DNA of 64,000 nt, taken from Pseudomonas wuhanensis. Its GTDB lineage: Bacteria > Pseudomonadota > Gammaproteobacteria > Pseudomonadales > Pseudomonadaceae. Below the pieces are notes generated by a model. The model did not search any database, had not been told where the DNA came from, and saw nothing but the letters and a program-made list of their open reading frames with translations. The first letter of the stretch is position 1. Every line of letters starts with the position of its first letter. Position numbers and translations under genes: made by a program. Where the stretch lies: NCBI RefSeq assembly GCF_030687395.1, contig NZ_CP117430.1:2914001-2978000 (forward strand), written 5' to 3'. Shown piece by piece: positions 28,815-37,452 of the stretch.

Positions 28815-29702
28815 CTAACCTCGGTGGCGCTGGAGGAAATCCAGCAACACCGGAAAGTAGGCATGAGGTTCTTCGTAGAAGGGCATATGGCTGCTGTTGG
28901 GGAACACATGCAGTGCAGCATCCTTGAGCGCCATTTTCATGCGCATTGCACAGGCCGGTGTGAGTTCGTCGTGCTGGCCGGTGGTAATCAACACCGGCAT
29001 GGTGAAATCGGCCATTTCCTGCAGACGGTTCCAGTTTTTCAGGTTGCCGACGTAGAGAAACTCATTCGGCCCCTGCATGGTTGTGTAGGGCCCCATGTTC
29101 CAGTCGCCCAAAGAGCGCGTGACCGGCGCCGGCCACTCGTCCAGGCGGCAGACGTGGCGGTAGTTGAGGAGGGTGATTGCGGCTTGGTATTGCGGGTGAT
29201 CGAGGGTGCCCATGGCTTCATGGCGTTGCATCATGGCCACGGTTTCGCTGCCCAGAGCACCACGCAGACGCTCCAGTTCCTGAGACAGGTGCGGGATATC
29301 GCCTACCGTGTTTTCCAGAATCAGGGTTTTGAGTTCGTGAGGGTGGTAAATGGCATATTCGATCGCCAGCCAGCCGCCCCAGGAGTGCCCCATCAAGTGC
29401 ACCCGCCCCAGGTCGAGGGCCTGACGGACGGTTTCCACCTCAGCGACATAACGGGTGATGTCCCAGAGTGACGGGTCTTCGGGGCTGTCAGACGCTCCGG
29501 TACCGAGTTGGTCAAAGGCGACAACTCGCAACCCCTTGTCCTTGAGCCAACCATGGGCGTCACGCAGATAATCGCAGGGAAGCCCCGGGCCTCCATTGAG
29601 GCACAGCAGGACCTCATCGCCCTCGCCAAAGCTGTAAACCACCAGATTGTGGCCGTCGACCTCGACGTTATAGTGCTGGTCCGGTTCGATTTCACGCCAC
29701 AT
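28815..29702 (-). CDS. pipA: Proline iminopeptidase-type alpha/beta hydrolase (PipA-like)
   Basis: A 295-residue S33 hydrolase. The oxyanion motif CLNGGPG (34-40), nucleophile elbow GHSWGG with Ser107, acid region TGQHDELTP and catalytic His in NSSHMPFYE are all present. The ATG at 29702 with GGGAGAG upstream is the real start; the frame is open about 62 codons further. It heads the peptide-transporter operon and is divergent from the LuxR solo at 29883. This is the arrangement described for PipR/PipA in cottonwood-endophyte Pseudomonas, where the regulator answers to plant extracts and certain peptides. The symbol rests on that synteny. Confidence 0.8.
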   Translation of the reverse strand: MWREIEPDQHYNVEVDGHNLVVYSFGEGDEVLLCLNGGPGLPCDYLRDAHGWLKDKGLRVVAFDQLGTGASDSPEDPSLWDITRYVAEVETVRQALDLGRVHLMGHSWGGWLAIEYAIYHPHELKTLILENTVGDIPHLSQELERLRGALGSETVAMMQRHEAMGTLDHPQYQAAITLLNYRHVCRLDEWPAPVTRSLGDWNMGPYTTMQGPNEFLYVGNLKNWNRLQEMADFTMPVLITTGQHDELTPACAMRMKMALKDAALHVFPNSSHMPFYEEPHAYFPVLLDFLQRHRG

Positions 29703-29756
29703 CGTAACTCTCCCTTTATGATGCCGACCGGTTCGGATGCTGACCAAATGGCCTAC

Positions 29757-29769
29757 CTTACTCAGTAAG
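29757..29769. promoter_or_regulatory. 13-bp palindrome between pipA and the LuxR solo
   Basis: CTTACTCAGTAAG is fully self-complementary around a central C and lies 55-67 bases upstream of the pipA ATG. The distance suits a LuxR-family activator site for the pipA-transporter operon. The binding protein is inferred, not shown. Confidence 0.5.
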
Positions 29770-29882
29770 TCATGCGCCCAAAAGCTAGTATTTGTTATAG
29801 GTTTGGTCTGGCTGTCCCTCGCCGAGGCGTGGCATTCTACGTGCTGAATTTCAGGATTGAAATTAATTAGGGAGGGCAATGG

Positions 29883-30641
29883 ATGCAAACCAAGCTATCG
29901 GACCTCAATCCCCGTCTGTTGTCGGGCAAGAGCCTGGATGAGCAGATGGACAACGCCATGCTATTGGCCGAGGAGCTGGGCTTTGATGCCTTGGTGTACG
30001 ACTACAGCCCGGTGCCGCTGGACCATGAAGGCAAGTTGATCACGCCCGCGGTGCTCAAACTGCGCAACACGCCAGCCGATTGGCATGCGCGTTGGTGTGC
30101 AGAGGGTTACTACCAGATCGACCCTGTCCAGCAGGTAGCACTCAATTGTGTTTCACCCTTTGTCTGGTCTTACAAACCTGGGACTGACACCCTGCTGGAG
30201 CCGGTCATCAGTCAGTGCCATGCGCCGGTGGTGAATTATCTGGAAGACGCGCAGATGACCTGTGGTGTGTCGGTCCCGATTCATTTACCCAGAGGCGGCT
30301 TTGCCTCCTTGACCGGGCTGCGTACCAGCAGCAGCAGTGTCCTGTGCGATGCCCGGCGGACCCTGGCGGATTTCAGCCTGATTTCCCATGCCTTGCAGGA
30401 AGCGGCCTATCCGTTGCTTGGCAAAGAGGTTCACACGCCTCCCATTCACCTGACCAAACGTGAGCGCGAGTGCCTTAAATGGGCGGCCGAGGGCCTGACC
30501 GCCGCCGAGATAGCCAGCCAGCTGAATCGCTCATTGGCCACCATCAGCCTCCACCTGACCTCGGCCATGCATAAACTCGGGGCCAAGAATCGGGTCCAGG
30601 CCGTGGTTCGGGCTACCCATTATCGATTGCTCGATAGCTGA
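29883..30641 (+). CDS. pipR: LuxR solo of the plant-responsive type (PipR/PsoR/OryR-like)
   Basis: A 252-residue regulator. The autoinducer-binding domain spans about 15-165 and the LuxR HTH about 187-250 (LTKRERECLKWAAEGLTAAEIASQLN). In the binding pocket Trp67, Asp80 and Pro81 keep the classical pattern, but the Tyr four residues after Trp67 is Trp71. Tyr-to-Trp at this site is a hallmark of the plant-signal subfamily rather than AHL receptors. No luxI belongs to it. Flanking iminopeptidase genes on both sides and a peptide transporter support PipR. AGGGAGG precedes the ATG. The known ligand class for PipR is plant/ethanolamine-derived; the ligand here is inferred. Confidence 0.85.
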   Translation: MQTKLSDLNPRLLSGKSLDEQMDNAMLLAEELGFDALVYDYSPVPLDHEGKLITPAVLKLRNTPADWHARWCAEGYYQIDPVQQVALNCVSPFVWSYKPGTDTLLEPVISQCHAPVVNYLEDAQMTCGVSVPIHLPRGGFASLTGLRTSSSSVLCDARRTLADFSLISHALQEAAYPLLGKEVHTPPIHLTKRERECLKWAAEGLTAAEIASQLNRSLATISLHLTSAMHKLGAKNRVQAVVRATHYRLLDS

Positions 30642-30734
30642 GATTGGGCAAAAACCTATCTATTTCTCTAGTTATTTCCAGTATCTGATCCCGCTATCGT
30701 GTGCCATACGGTTTTTCAGGGGCGGCATGAAGAA

Positions 30735-31679
30735 ATGGAATCTATCGGAATACGTGAAGGCTTCGCACCTTTTGGTCCTTATCAGACCTGGTACCGTGTT
30801 ACGGGTCACTTCGACGGTAAGAACCCGCCGCTGGTGATTCTGCATGGCGGCCCGGGCTGCACGCATGATTACGTCGACGCTTTCAAGGACATCGCCGCGA
30901 GTGGGTATCCAGTGGTTCATTACGATCAATTGGGTAACGGTCGCTCGACCCACCTGCCGGAAAAAGATGCCTCGTTCTGGAACGTAGCGCTGTTTCTCGA
31001 TGAACTGGACAACCTGCTGGATCATCTGGAAATCAGCGACAGTTACGCGCTGCTGGGGCAATCATGGGGCGGCATGCTCGCCAGTGAGCACGCCGTACGG
31101 CAACCTGCGGGGCTACGGGCCTTGATCGCCGCCAATTCCCCTGCGGATATGCGCGTCTGGGTTGAGGAAGCCAACCGTTTACGTCAATTACTGCCTGCCG
31201 GTGTGCATGAAACATTGCTTGAATACGAACGGGCAGGGGATTTTCAAGCGGTCGCCTATCAACAGGCATCGAGAGTCTTTTACGATAACCACGTGTGTCG
31301 CGTCCTTCCCTGGCCGGACGAAGTCGCGCGTACGTTTGCCCAGGTCGATGCCGATCCCACCGTTTACCATGCCATGAGCGGGCCGACGGAGTTTCATGTA
31401 ATAGGCAGCCTGAAAGACTGGACCATTGTCGACCGCTTGCGGCACATCAACGTGCCGACGCTGGTGATCTCCGGTCGCTACGATGAAGCAACACCGACGG
31501 TGGTCAGACCTTATCTGGAGCAGATCCCGAACGTGCGTTGGGCGTTGTTCCAGAACTCCAGCCACATGCCGCATGTCGAGGAGCGGGTCGCCTGTATGGG
31601 GACGGTGGTGAGGTTCCTGGATGAGTGTTTGCACGGGGCGATGGTTGGCAATCGCAAGCTTGAAGAACTGAGGGCCTGA
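30735..31679 (+). CDS. Second proline iminopeptidase-type alpha/beta hydrolase
   Basis: A 314-residue S33 hydrolase with [24 protein letters not shown], the nucleophile elbow GQSWGGML, the acid region SGRYDEATP and His in [10 protein letters not shown]. It is a paralogue of, not a copy of, the pipA product on the other side of the LuxR gene. It follows the LuxR gene by 94 bases in the same direction. The chosen start ATGGAATCTATCG at 30735 has only a weak ribosome site; the open frame extends 12 codons upstream. Confidence 0.82.
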   Translation: MESIGIREGFAPFGPYQTWYRVTGHFDGKNPPLVILHGGPGCTHDYVDAFKDIAASGYPVVHYDQLGNGRSTHLPEKDASFWNVALFLDELDNLLDHLEISDSYALLGQSWGGMLASEHAVRQPAGLRALIAANSPADMRVWVEEANRLRQLLPAGVHETLLEYERAGDFQAVAYQQASRVFYDNHVCRVLPWPDEVARTFAQVDADPTVYHAMSGPTEFHVIGSLKDWTIVDRLRHINVPTLVISGRYDEATPTVVRPYLEQIPNVRWALFQNSSHMPHVEERVACMGTVVRFLDECLHGAMVGNRKLEELRA

Positions 31680-32068
31680 CCTGTGTCTTTCCTGCTGCTG
31701 AGGCGGCCTCATTGCATGACCGGCAAGCATTCCAGATGCGAAGGTTGGGGGTATAACGCATAGATCTCTCTGGTTTTCAACGGTTGGCCGAGCGGGGCGG
31801 CGAGCACACTACGATTGACGGATTTCTCTGTCAGGATCAAGTCGATCACGGCGCCCCAGCCCCTCGCGCCTCAATACGGTTATCCCTACATCTGAGGGCA
31901 CCGCGGGTACCGGCTATCTATAACATGGAGTTCGGCGACGCCGATGTCCCCCCTATCCCTTCTTTATGATTCATTTCCACACTACCTTCCAGCACGGCAG
32001 TCTTGCAGGTGTCACAGAGGCCCTGGCTGCAGGACGAAGGAACAATCGCACCGGCCGGAACGACTGGC
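31680..32068. other. Gene-free stretch between the pip locus and the quorum-sensing island
   Basis: I see no convincing coding sequence, tRNA or mobile-element end in these 389 bases. It is the left edge of the AT-richer island and so the place where an insertion junction should be sought. Confidence 0.5.
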
Positions 32069-32782
32069 TTAAAGCAGCAAACCCATCAAGGATGCTTTGA
32101 CCGCTGCTTCGGCTTTGTTCGAGGCTTGGAGTTTGCGCATGGAATTGACCAAATGAAATTTCACGGTTCGCGTGTCGATATTCAGAATAATGCTGATTTC
32201 GACGTAAGTTTTTCCCATGGCCGTCCATTTCAGGGTTTCTTTTTCGCGTGCAGTCAATGGCTTGTACTTTTCAGGTGTGGATTTTTCGGCAAGAAAACGC
32301 GTCATGGACTCATGCACTAATTGAGTCAACCACATTAATTTGGTCTCTTTGCTCTCCAACTCTGCCGTGGAAATATATTCACCGGAGCGGGAAACAGAGA
32401 GCAAGCCAATAGTGTTGTGTTCGCGTTGCGAAGAAAGACACCAACCATGATTGAGGTTGTAATGTCGCGCTTCTTCCCAGAATTCCAGTCTTTGAGTTTG
32501 CTGTTCCGCGGACCAGCGCATGGGGATGGAGCGTGTCAGCCCGTGTTCCACGGTGGGGTCCTGAGAAAAATAATCTTCGTCTACATATTTTTTCTCCCAA
32601 GCACTGGGGTAGTTTGACCGTAGAAAATATTGAGGGGGTGCTAACGGTGAGTGGGCTTTTAATCCATAGGAACAGAACTCGAAACCCAAGTTGGAAGTTA
32701 TTTTAATTAGTTCATTGAATAATTCATTTTCAGAAGTACAGCCAGAAACCAACTCTATGAAATCTTCGCGCCAGTCATTCAC
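32069..32782 (-). CDS. AHL-responsive LuxR-family regulator
   Basis: A 237-residue protein. The autoinducer-binding domain spans about 15-160 with the AHL-contact residues in place: Trp62, Tyr66, Asp75-Pro76 and Trp90. The C-terminal HTH (LTAREKETLKWTAMGKTYVEISIILN) spans about 172-237. The keeping of Trp/Tyr contrasts with the plant-type LuxR at 29883. It is divergent from the luxI gene at 33222. The GTG at 32782 (GGAAGG 8 bases upstream) is preferred to the TTG three bases earlier. Likely role: activator of luxI and the lipid-type operon through the box at 33145-33164. Confidence 0.9.
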   Translation of the reverse strand: MNDWREDFIELVSGCTSENELFNELIKITSNLGFEFCSYGLKAHSPLAPPQYFLRSNYPSAWEKKYVDEDYFSQDPTVEHGLTRSIPMRWSAEQQTQRLEFWEEARHYNLNHGWCLSSQREHNTIGLLSVSRSGEYISTAELESKETKLMWLTQLVHESMTRFLAEKSTPEKYKPLTAREKETLKWTAMGKTYVEISIILNIDTRTVKFHLVNSMRKLQASNKAEAAVKASLMGLLL

Positions 32783-32898
32783 CAATATTACCTTCCGTGG
32801 TCAGCGCTCTTAGTGAGAAGAGCGGGGGCTTATCATACAGGATCGAAGCGCTGCAGGAAGGTTGGTCTGAGTTGTAATTTCGTTAATACAATGGCAAT

Positions 32899-32915
32899 AC
32901 CTCACCCGGTAAGGT
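32899..32915. promoter_or_regulatory. Imperfect palindrome upstream of luxR
   Basis: ACCTCACC and GGTAAGGT flank a central C, with seven of eight pairs complementary. It lies 117 bases before the luxR start. It could be a second regulator site, but its 17-bp span is shorter than the usual 20-bp lux box. Confidence 0.35.
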
Positions 32916-33144
32916 CCGTGGCACAGATGAATACCTCGCAAGGGCGCCGGAGTGTCAAGTCAGTGAAAAAGTGTTAGTTATTTCATATGTTTTTTGGTAC
33001 GTAAGTACTAAGAAGTCGGGGTTTGGAGTGCCTGGTATTTTTTACTTTCGATACAAAAATGTCACCATTTCAACTCGCCGGAGAGGACAAATTATTCACC
33101 ATTGAGCGATCAGTGCTGCTCGTCATGGGATGTTGTTTTAATTA

Positions 33145-33164
33145 ACCTGCCCATTCGGGCAGCT
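33145..33164. promoter_or_regulatory. las-type lux box in front of luxI
   Basis: A 20-bp inverted repeat ACCTGCCC-ATTC-GGGCAGCT. It matches the remembered LasR-type consensus (ACCTGCC, six bases, GGCAGGT) at all but one outer position. It ends 57 bases before the luxI ATG, the normal distance for a LuxR-activated promoter. Confidence 0.8.
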
Positions 33165-33221
33165 ACTAACATGGGGCTCGGTTTGTTGTACTGGCGAAAT
33201 AACATTTGCTAGGTGTTTACT

Positions 33222-33806
33222 ATGCTGACTGCTGTAACAGGGACTGTTAGTGATCTTCTGCCTGGGATGGCATCCGCGCTCGCTAAATATAGGTATGAGG
33301 TATTCGTTAAAGAGTTAGGCTGGCCTTTGCGCTGTGAAAACGGTGTTGAGTTAGACGCTTTTGATCGTCCTGATACGGTGTATGTTCTGGCCTGTGATAA
33401 TAACCATGAAATATTTGGTTGTGCCCGGTTGATTCCCACTAATCGTCCCTACCTGTTAGGCGATGTATTCCCTCACTTAATGGAAGGGAGCCCGCTGCCG
33501 TTCTCTCCAGATATATGGGAACTTTCCCGTTTCGCCATCAGCAAGCCGAAAGGCCAGGTATTGAGTGCTGAGCAAGCCTGGAAAAATACAGTGAAGTTGG
33601 TGAAGGAAGTGATTGATGTTGCACGCTCAAAGGGGGCGTTTCGATTGATCGCGTTTACTGCTGTAGGGAATGAGCGCCTACTGAAACGGATGGGGGTCAA
33701 TACGCAAAGAATTTCTCCGCCGCGGCTTATTGATAATAAAAGTATCGTTCCCTTCTGGATCGAAATCGACGACAAAACCACCAGGGCTTTGTGTCTGGCC
33801 GCCTAG
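33222..33806 (+). CDS. Acyl-homoserine-lactone synthase (LuxI family)
   Basis: A 194-residue LuxI. The family invariants are visible: YRYEVFVKELGW (conserved Arg and Phe-Trp region), FDRPDTVYVLA with the Asp pair, GCARLIPTNRPYLLGDVFP with catalytic Arg, and WELSRFA with Glu-Leu-Ser-Arg. It makes an N-acyl-homoserine lactone from acyl-ACP and SAM; the acyl length cannot be read here. The ATG at 33222 has AGGTG 6 bases upstream. It is first in the plus-strand operon, 33 bases ahead of the GNAT gene, so quorum signal and biosynthetic genes may share one positive loop. Confidence 0.95.
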   Translation: MLTAVTGTVSDLLPGMASALAKYRYEVFVKELGWPLRCENGVELDAFDRPDTVYVLACDNNHEIFGCARLIPTNRPYLLGDVFPHLMEGSPLPFSPDIWELSRFAISKPKGQVLSAEQAWKNTVKLVKEVIDVARSKGAFRLIAFTAVGNERLLKRMGVNTQRISPPRLIDNKSIVPFWIEIDDKTTRALCLAA

Positions 33807-33839
33807 AAACCTTGCAGTGAATGATGGTCGAGAGTACTG

Positions 33840-34886
33840 ATGAGTAGGGTCACAGGTTTGGCGGCATGCGATTGGTATGCCCTGATGTGTTTGGATAAGC
33901 GTGTTTCGGTGGTGGGGCGCACACAAGAGCAGCTTGAGCAGCGAGTAACAGCTGCGTGCGAGTACTCCGCAACTGAGCATAATGTACCAGTAGCATGGAA
34001 GGACGAGAGTGGCGAGATAGTCGCTTTCTGCATCGTGCATTTCGACAAAGAGATCAGGGTCAATGGACTGGGTAATGCGTACTTTTCGACGCTGATAGCG
34101 CTACCAGTAGCGAGCATCCTGCAACAGCTGATGTGCAGTTCAGTTGAGTATATAAACAGCACGCGGTTGCTACCTGGGCGGGTGTCTGACTTGGTAGGCC
34201 CACTCCACAGTTCGTTCTTGATTGAGCGAGGATTGCGCACGTTTGAGTCTGATTTCAATGTGTTTTCGTTGCCGTCAAACACGGTTGAGTTGACGTATGC
34301 CCTGACGCAAGCAGGATGTCGAAAGGAAAAAGACTTGATTGAAATTGTCTTTCAACCGCCGTCCCAGGGATATCAACAGCACGCTCTGGAAGAAAAGCTC
34401 ACTCAGCGATTGGCCGATATTGAATTTCATCACTGCGGGCAAGATGAACTGATTGCCAAAAGTCAATTGTTGGCAGACTGTTACAATCAATCCTGGGAAC
34501 GAAACTGGGGGTACAGTCCCGCCTCCAGAGAGCAGTTTGAAATCGCTTCGCGCAATATTAAAAACATATCGGCGCTTATCGCTGAGCGTGATGATAAAGT
34601 TGTCGGTTTTACTATGTTTGCCCCTGCGATGAATGAGCAGGGGTTGTATGGCCGCGCTTTTTTTACGGGAGTCGCTCCTGAGTATCAACGAAAAGGGTTG
34701 TCGGTAGCACTCACCTTGAAGTTGTCCGCGATCGCGTTGAGCAAGGTCGGTCGTAGCAAAATCAGTCTGTCCTGGATGCTGGAGGATAATGTCATGGTTC
34801 TTCGAACGATGCGTCACCTCACCCGGGACGGCATTTGCCATGAAAGAGCTTATCGAATCTATAGATATACCGCATCGGTTGAATGA
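33840..34886 (+). CDS. Tandem-GNAT N-acyltransferase, bacterial ceramide synthase-like
   Basis: A 348-residue protein. A degenerate N-terminal GNAT-like half carries GPLHSSFLIERGLRTFES and AGCRKEKDLIE. The C-terminal half has YNQSWERNWGYSP (about 216-228), AERDDKVVGFTMFAPAMNE, and the acetyl-CoA-type loop GVAPEYQRKGLSVALTLK. The NxxWxxNWG motif and paired GNAT halves are what I recall from the long-chain N-acyltransferases accompanying bacterial serine palmitoyltransferases (bCerS). With the next gene encoding an alpha-oxoamine synthase, N-acylation of an amino alcohol is the best guess. The amino and acyl donors are unknown. GAGAG is the weak ribosome site. Confidence 0.7.
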   Translation: MSRVTGLAACDWYALMCLDKRVSVVGRTQEQLEQRVTAACEYSATEHNVPVAWKDESGEIVAFCIVHFDKEIRVNGLGNAYFSTLIALPVASILQQLMCSSVEYINSTRLLPGRVSDLVGPLHSSFLIERGLRTFESDFNVFSLPSNTVELTYALTQAGCRKEKDLIEIVFQPPSQGYQQHALEEKLTQRLADIEFHHCGQDELIAKSQLLADCYNQSWERNWGYSPASREQFEIASRNIKNISALIAERDDKVVGFTMFAPAMNEQGLYGRAFFTGVAPEYQRKGLSVALTLKLSAIALSKVGRSKISLSWMLEDNVMVLRTMRHLTRDGICHERAYRIYRYTASVE

Positions 34887-34893
34887 GAGTCTT

Positions 34894-36048
34894 ATGCGTA
34901 TTGATGATGTTGCGTTAAAATCGAAAGAGTTGGGCTATTACACCTACTTTCCTCAAGTGCGTTCAGCCTGTGGTCGGGATATGACGCTCGTTGATGGTCG
35001 CAATATGCTGAACTTTGCTTCGTGCGATTATTTAGGGCTTTCAAATCACGAGCGCATGAAAGAGTCGGCGATTGCTGCCATCCGGAAGTACGGCTCAAAT
35101 ATCGGCGGCCCCATGATCTTCAGTGGCTTCACCGAATACCATGAGCGTCTGCAAAATAGCTATAGCGATTTGTATGCTGGGCGAACATCGCTGATGTTTA
35201 CCACCTCCTATCAGGCGAATTTTGGGGTTATCCCCTTGGCGGCTGAGCGTGCCGATCTGATTTTGCTGGACAAGCTGTCACATGTCTCAATCTGGGACGG
35301 CGTGAAGTTATCGGGTTGTCCATTCAGGGCCTACAGTCATGCCGATATCGAAATGTTGGAGCAGCTGGTCCAGTTAAATCAAGATAAGAAAATTTTAATC
35401 ATTACCGATGGAGTTTTTTCGGCAGACGGCGATGTAGCTGATCTGGGAAGGATAGTCCGGTTGAAACGCTTCCATCCGTGCCTGGAAATCTACATTGATG
35501 ATGCTCACGGTGTCGGTATGTTAGGCAGTTCTGGCCAAGGGGCTTGCGAAGCGGCCGGAGTGGTCTTGGAGATCGATTACATTGTCGGCACCATGAGTAA
35601 AGCTTTTGGCTCATCCGGTGGGTTCGTTGTATTCAAGGATGAGGCGTTTGCTGAAAGAGTCAGGTTCCGATGCCCCACCTATAATGCTTCCCGGTCAGTT
35701 TCACCGGGTGTCGCCTCCGCCTCTTGCACAGCCCTGGAGATCAATGCTTCGGAAGGGGGGGCGCGTCGGGCAAAACTTGCAGATCTCACCCGCTATACAC
35801 ATGAGCAACTTGAATCACTTGGCGTCGATAAGCTCCATTCCAGGACTGCGGTGATCCCGGTGGTCTTCAAGGATCCTATGGAGGCTGCCCGAGTCAATGC
35901 CGAGTTGGTCGGTAAAGGTATCATGGGGTCACTGTTCGTACCTCCCTTTGTACCCAATCACCAATCCAGGATCAGGTTGTGTCTGACATACAACCACACG
36001 ATGGCCGATGTGGATTACTGCATTGATTCATTACGAAAGATTATCTGA
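34894..36048 (+). CDS. PLP-dependent alpha-oxoamine synthase (serine palmitoyltransferase/KBL-like)
   Basis: A 384-residue fold-type I enzyme that condenses an amino acid with an acyl thioester, releasing CO2. The PLP Lys236 (GTMSKAFGSSGG), Asp202/Asp203 and His205 (IDDAHGVGMLGSSGQG), the ring-stacking His130 (DKLSHVSIWDG) and SHADIEMLEQL are present. NFASCDYLGLS is near the start. It is AOS-family without doubt; the subtype is not resolved, but the neighbours (ACP, ketosynthase, SDR, GNAT) fit a sphingoid-base-type synthase using acyl-ACP. The ATG at 34894 leaves a 7-base gap to the GNAT stop. An ATG at 34840 would add 18 residues and overlap that gene. Confidence 0.85.
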   Translation: MRIDDVALKSKELGYYTYFPQVRSACGRDMTLVDGRNMLNFASCDYLGLSNHERMKESAIAAIRKYGSNIGGPMIFSGFTEYHERLQNSYSDLYAGRTSLMFTTSYQANFGVIPLAAERADLILLDKLSHVSIWDGVKLSGCPFRAYSHADIEMLEQLVQLNQDKKILIITDGVFSADGDVADLGRIVRLKRFHPCLEIYIDDAHGVGMLGSSGQGACEAAGVVLEIDYIVGTMSKAFGSSGGFVVFKDEAFAERVRFRCPTYNASRSVSPGVASASCTALEINASEGGARRAKLADLTRYTHEQLESLGVDKLHSRTAVIPVVFKDPMEAARVNAELVGKGIMGSLFVPPFVPNHQSRIRLCLTYNHTMADVDYCIDSLRKII

Positions 36049-36129
36049 ACAGACTGTGTTTATCCGGTGGTAACGGGTGTGGTGCAGATCTGCCTATCTT
36101 TTTATGACGTCAATGGGGGTGATAATTAA

Positions 36130-36867
36130 ATGGTCCAGGTTGGTTCAGCTCTGTTAAGTATTGTTCTTTTCTATTTTATGCTGTGCAAGGGACTGGGGCT
36201 TTTAGTCATCAATAAGGGGGTGCGGGTAAACTACACGAGGAAAGTTGGGCATTTTGCGATGTTTCTACTACCCAGTCTATTTTTCGCGTTGTTCAACATC
36301 CAGAGTACTCATGAGCGATTACTGCTGTCTGCGGTATCCACCACTATTCTGTTCTTGGCCATGTGCGGATGGTCGCGTCGTCGTTATCTGATTGCCCAGC
36401 ATATGTTTGCGAGTATTGATCGGCCCGAAGACTCACCCAATACGCTTTCATGGTTGGTTAGTCAAACCGTGGTGGGGTTGTTGGTGTTGTGGGTGACGCA
36501 ATACATCTGGTTGGCAATCGGTGTGCCGATTGAGTTGCTTTATATCACTATTTTAGCCACCACCTTTGGTGACGGTTTGGCAGAACCTGTCGGTATCCGA
36601 TTTGGAAAGCACGAATATGTCACGAAAGGTTTTTTTGTGGATAAAAAATTCAAAAGAACCCTGGAGGGGTCTGCAACAGTATTCGTGATGTCGATGTTGT
36701 TTTGCGTGTTGTTTAAAGATTACTTTGAGTGGCATCAATTTGTATTGCTGTGTGCTGTTTTTCCTCTTGCTCTTACCTTGACGGAAGCGAAGTCCCCTCA
36801 CACCTGGGATACACCATTTTTGTTTGTTGTCGGTAATGCCATTGTAACGGGGGTCTATTTGCTGTGA
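36130..36867 (+). CDS. CTP-dependent lipid kinase-like membrane protein (dolichol/phytol kinase family)
   Basis: A 245-residue polytopic membrane protein with about seven hydrophobic segments. The cytidylyltransferase/polyprenol-kinase signature is visible as TTFGDGLAEPVGIRFGKHEY (about 149-168), followed by the basic KFKRTLEGSATVF. RKVGHFAMFLLPSLFF near residue 38 is also typical of this family. Members phosphorylate lipid alcohols (dolichol, phytol, diacylglycerol) with CTP. Here the substrate may be the alcohol made by the operon. It starts 81 bases after the AOS gene, the largest gap in the operon, with GGGGGTG before the ATG. Confidence 0.72.
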   Translation: MVQVGSALLSIVLFYFMLCKGLGLLVINKGVRVNYTRKVGHFAMFLLPSLFFALFNIQSTHERLLLSAVSTTILFLAMCGWSRRRYLIAQHMFASIDRPEDSPNTLSWLVSQTVVGLLVLWVTQYIWLAIGVPIELLYITILATTFGDGLAEPVGIRFGKHEYVTKGFFVDKKFKRTLEGSATVFVMSMLFCVLFKDYFEWHQFVLLCAVFPLALTLTEAKSPHTWDTPFLFVVGNAIVTGVYLL

Positions 36868-37436
36868 TTTACTTAATACGTCACGCCTCGCCGTTGGTCA
36901 ATTACAATCGTTGCGGTGCCGTCTCGGCTAAATTGCTTCTGGATGTATATAATCAGACCTCAATTATCGATGAGGATGAAATTTCAGGTTTCTTGAGCCA
37001 ACCAGACTTGTCCCGGCCACTTTTAGCGTCTGAGGCCAAGGTCATTTCTTCACCGGTCAACAGAGCCTATGCAACGGCGTGCAGGTTGTTCGAGGCTGCG
37101 CGTATTCAACAGGATAGTCGATTACAAGAGTACGACCTGCGATTAAGCACCATTCCGCTCCTGAGAATGGGGTTAAGACAATGGTTCGCTCTGCACAGAG
37201 TTCTGTGGTTGCTGGGAGTTTCGTTGGGCGCCGTCCCCCGAAAAAAGGAATACCTTCGGGCTGTAGGTGTTGCCGATGAACTTTACAAATCCTGCTCCGA
37301 GACAGGGAAGACAACGATCGTCATATCCCACGGTATGTTTCTCAGAACCGTCAGGAAAACCCTGCAAAAACAGGGTATGAAGGCTCGTATGGTTTATCGC
37401 TCAGGGTGCTTCACGGTCGAGTCTTTAACACCATGA
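36864..37436 (+). CDS. Histidine phosphatase family protein
   Basis: A 190-residue phosphoglycerate mutase-like phosphatase. The phosphohistidine motif LIRHASP is at the N-terminus, SSPVNRAYATA supplies the second Arg, and the second His is in ISHGMFLRTV. The GTG start overlaps the previous stop (GTGA), so it is translated with the kinase-like gene. It has no signal peptide or membrane segment and is presumably cytoplasmic. The substrate is unknown; a phosphorylated lipid headgroup or precursor would suit the operon. Confidence 0.8.
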   Translation: MIYLIRHASPLVNYNRCGAVSAKLLLDVYNQTSIIDEDEISGFLSQPDLSRPLLASEAKVISSPVNRAYATACRLFEAARIQQDSRLQEYDLRLSTIPLLRMGLRQWFALHRVLWLLGVSLGAVPRKKEYLRAVGVADELYKSCSETGKTTIVISHGMFLRTVRKTLQKQGMKARMVYRSGCFTVESLTP

Positions 37437-37452
37437 AAAGGATTTTGTATAC

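Noticed and set aside
32899..32915. Second lux-box candidate
   Set aside because: Kept only as a low-confidence site: wrong span, one mismatch, and far from both starts. The box at 33145-33164 is much better.
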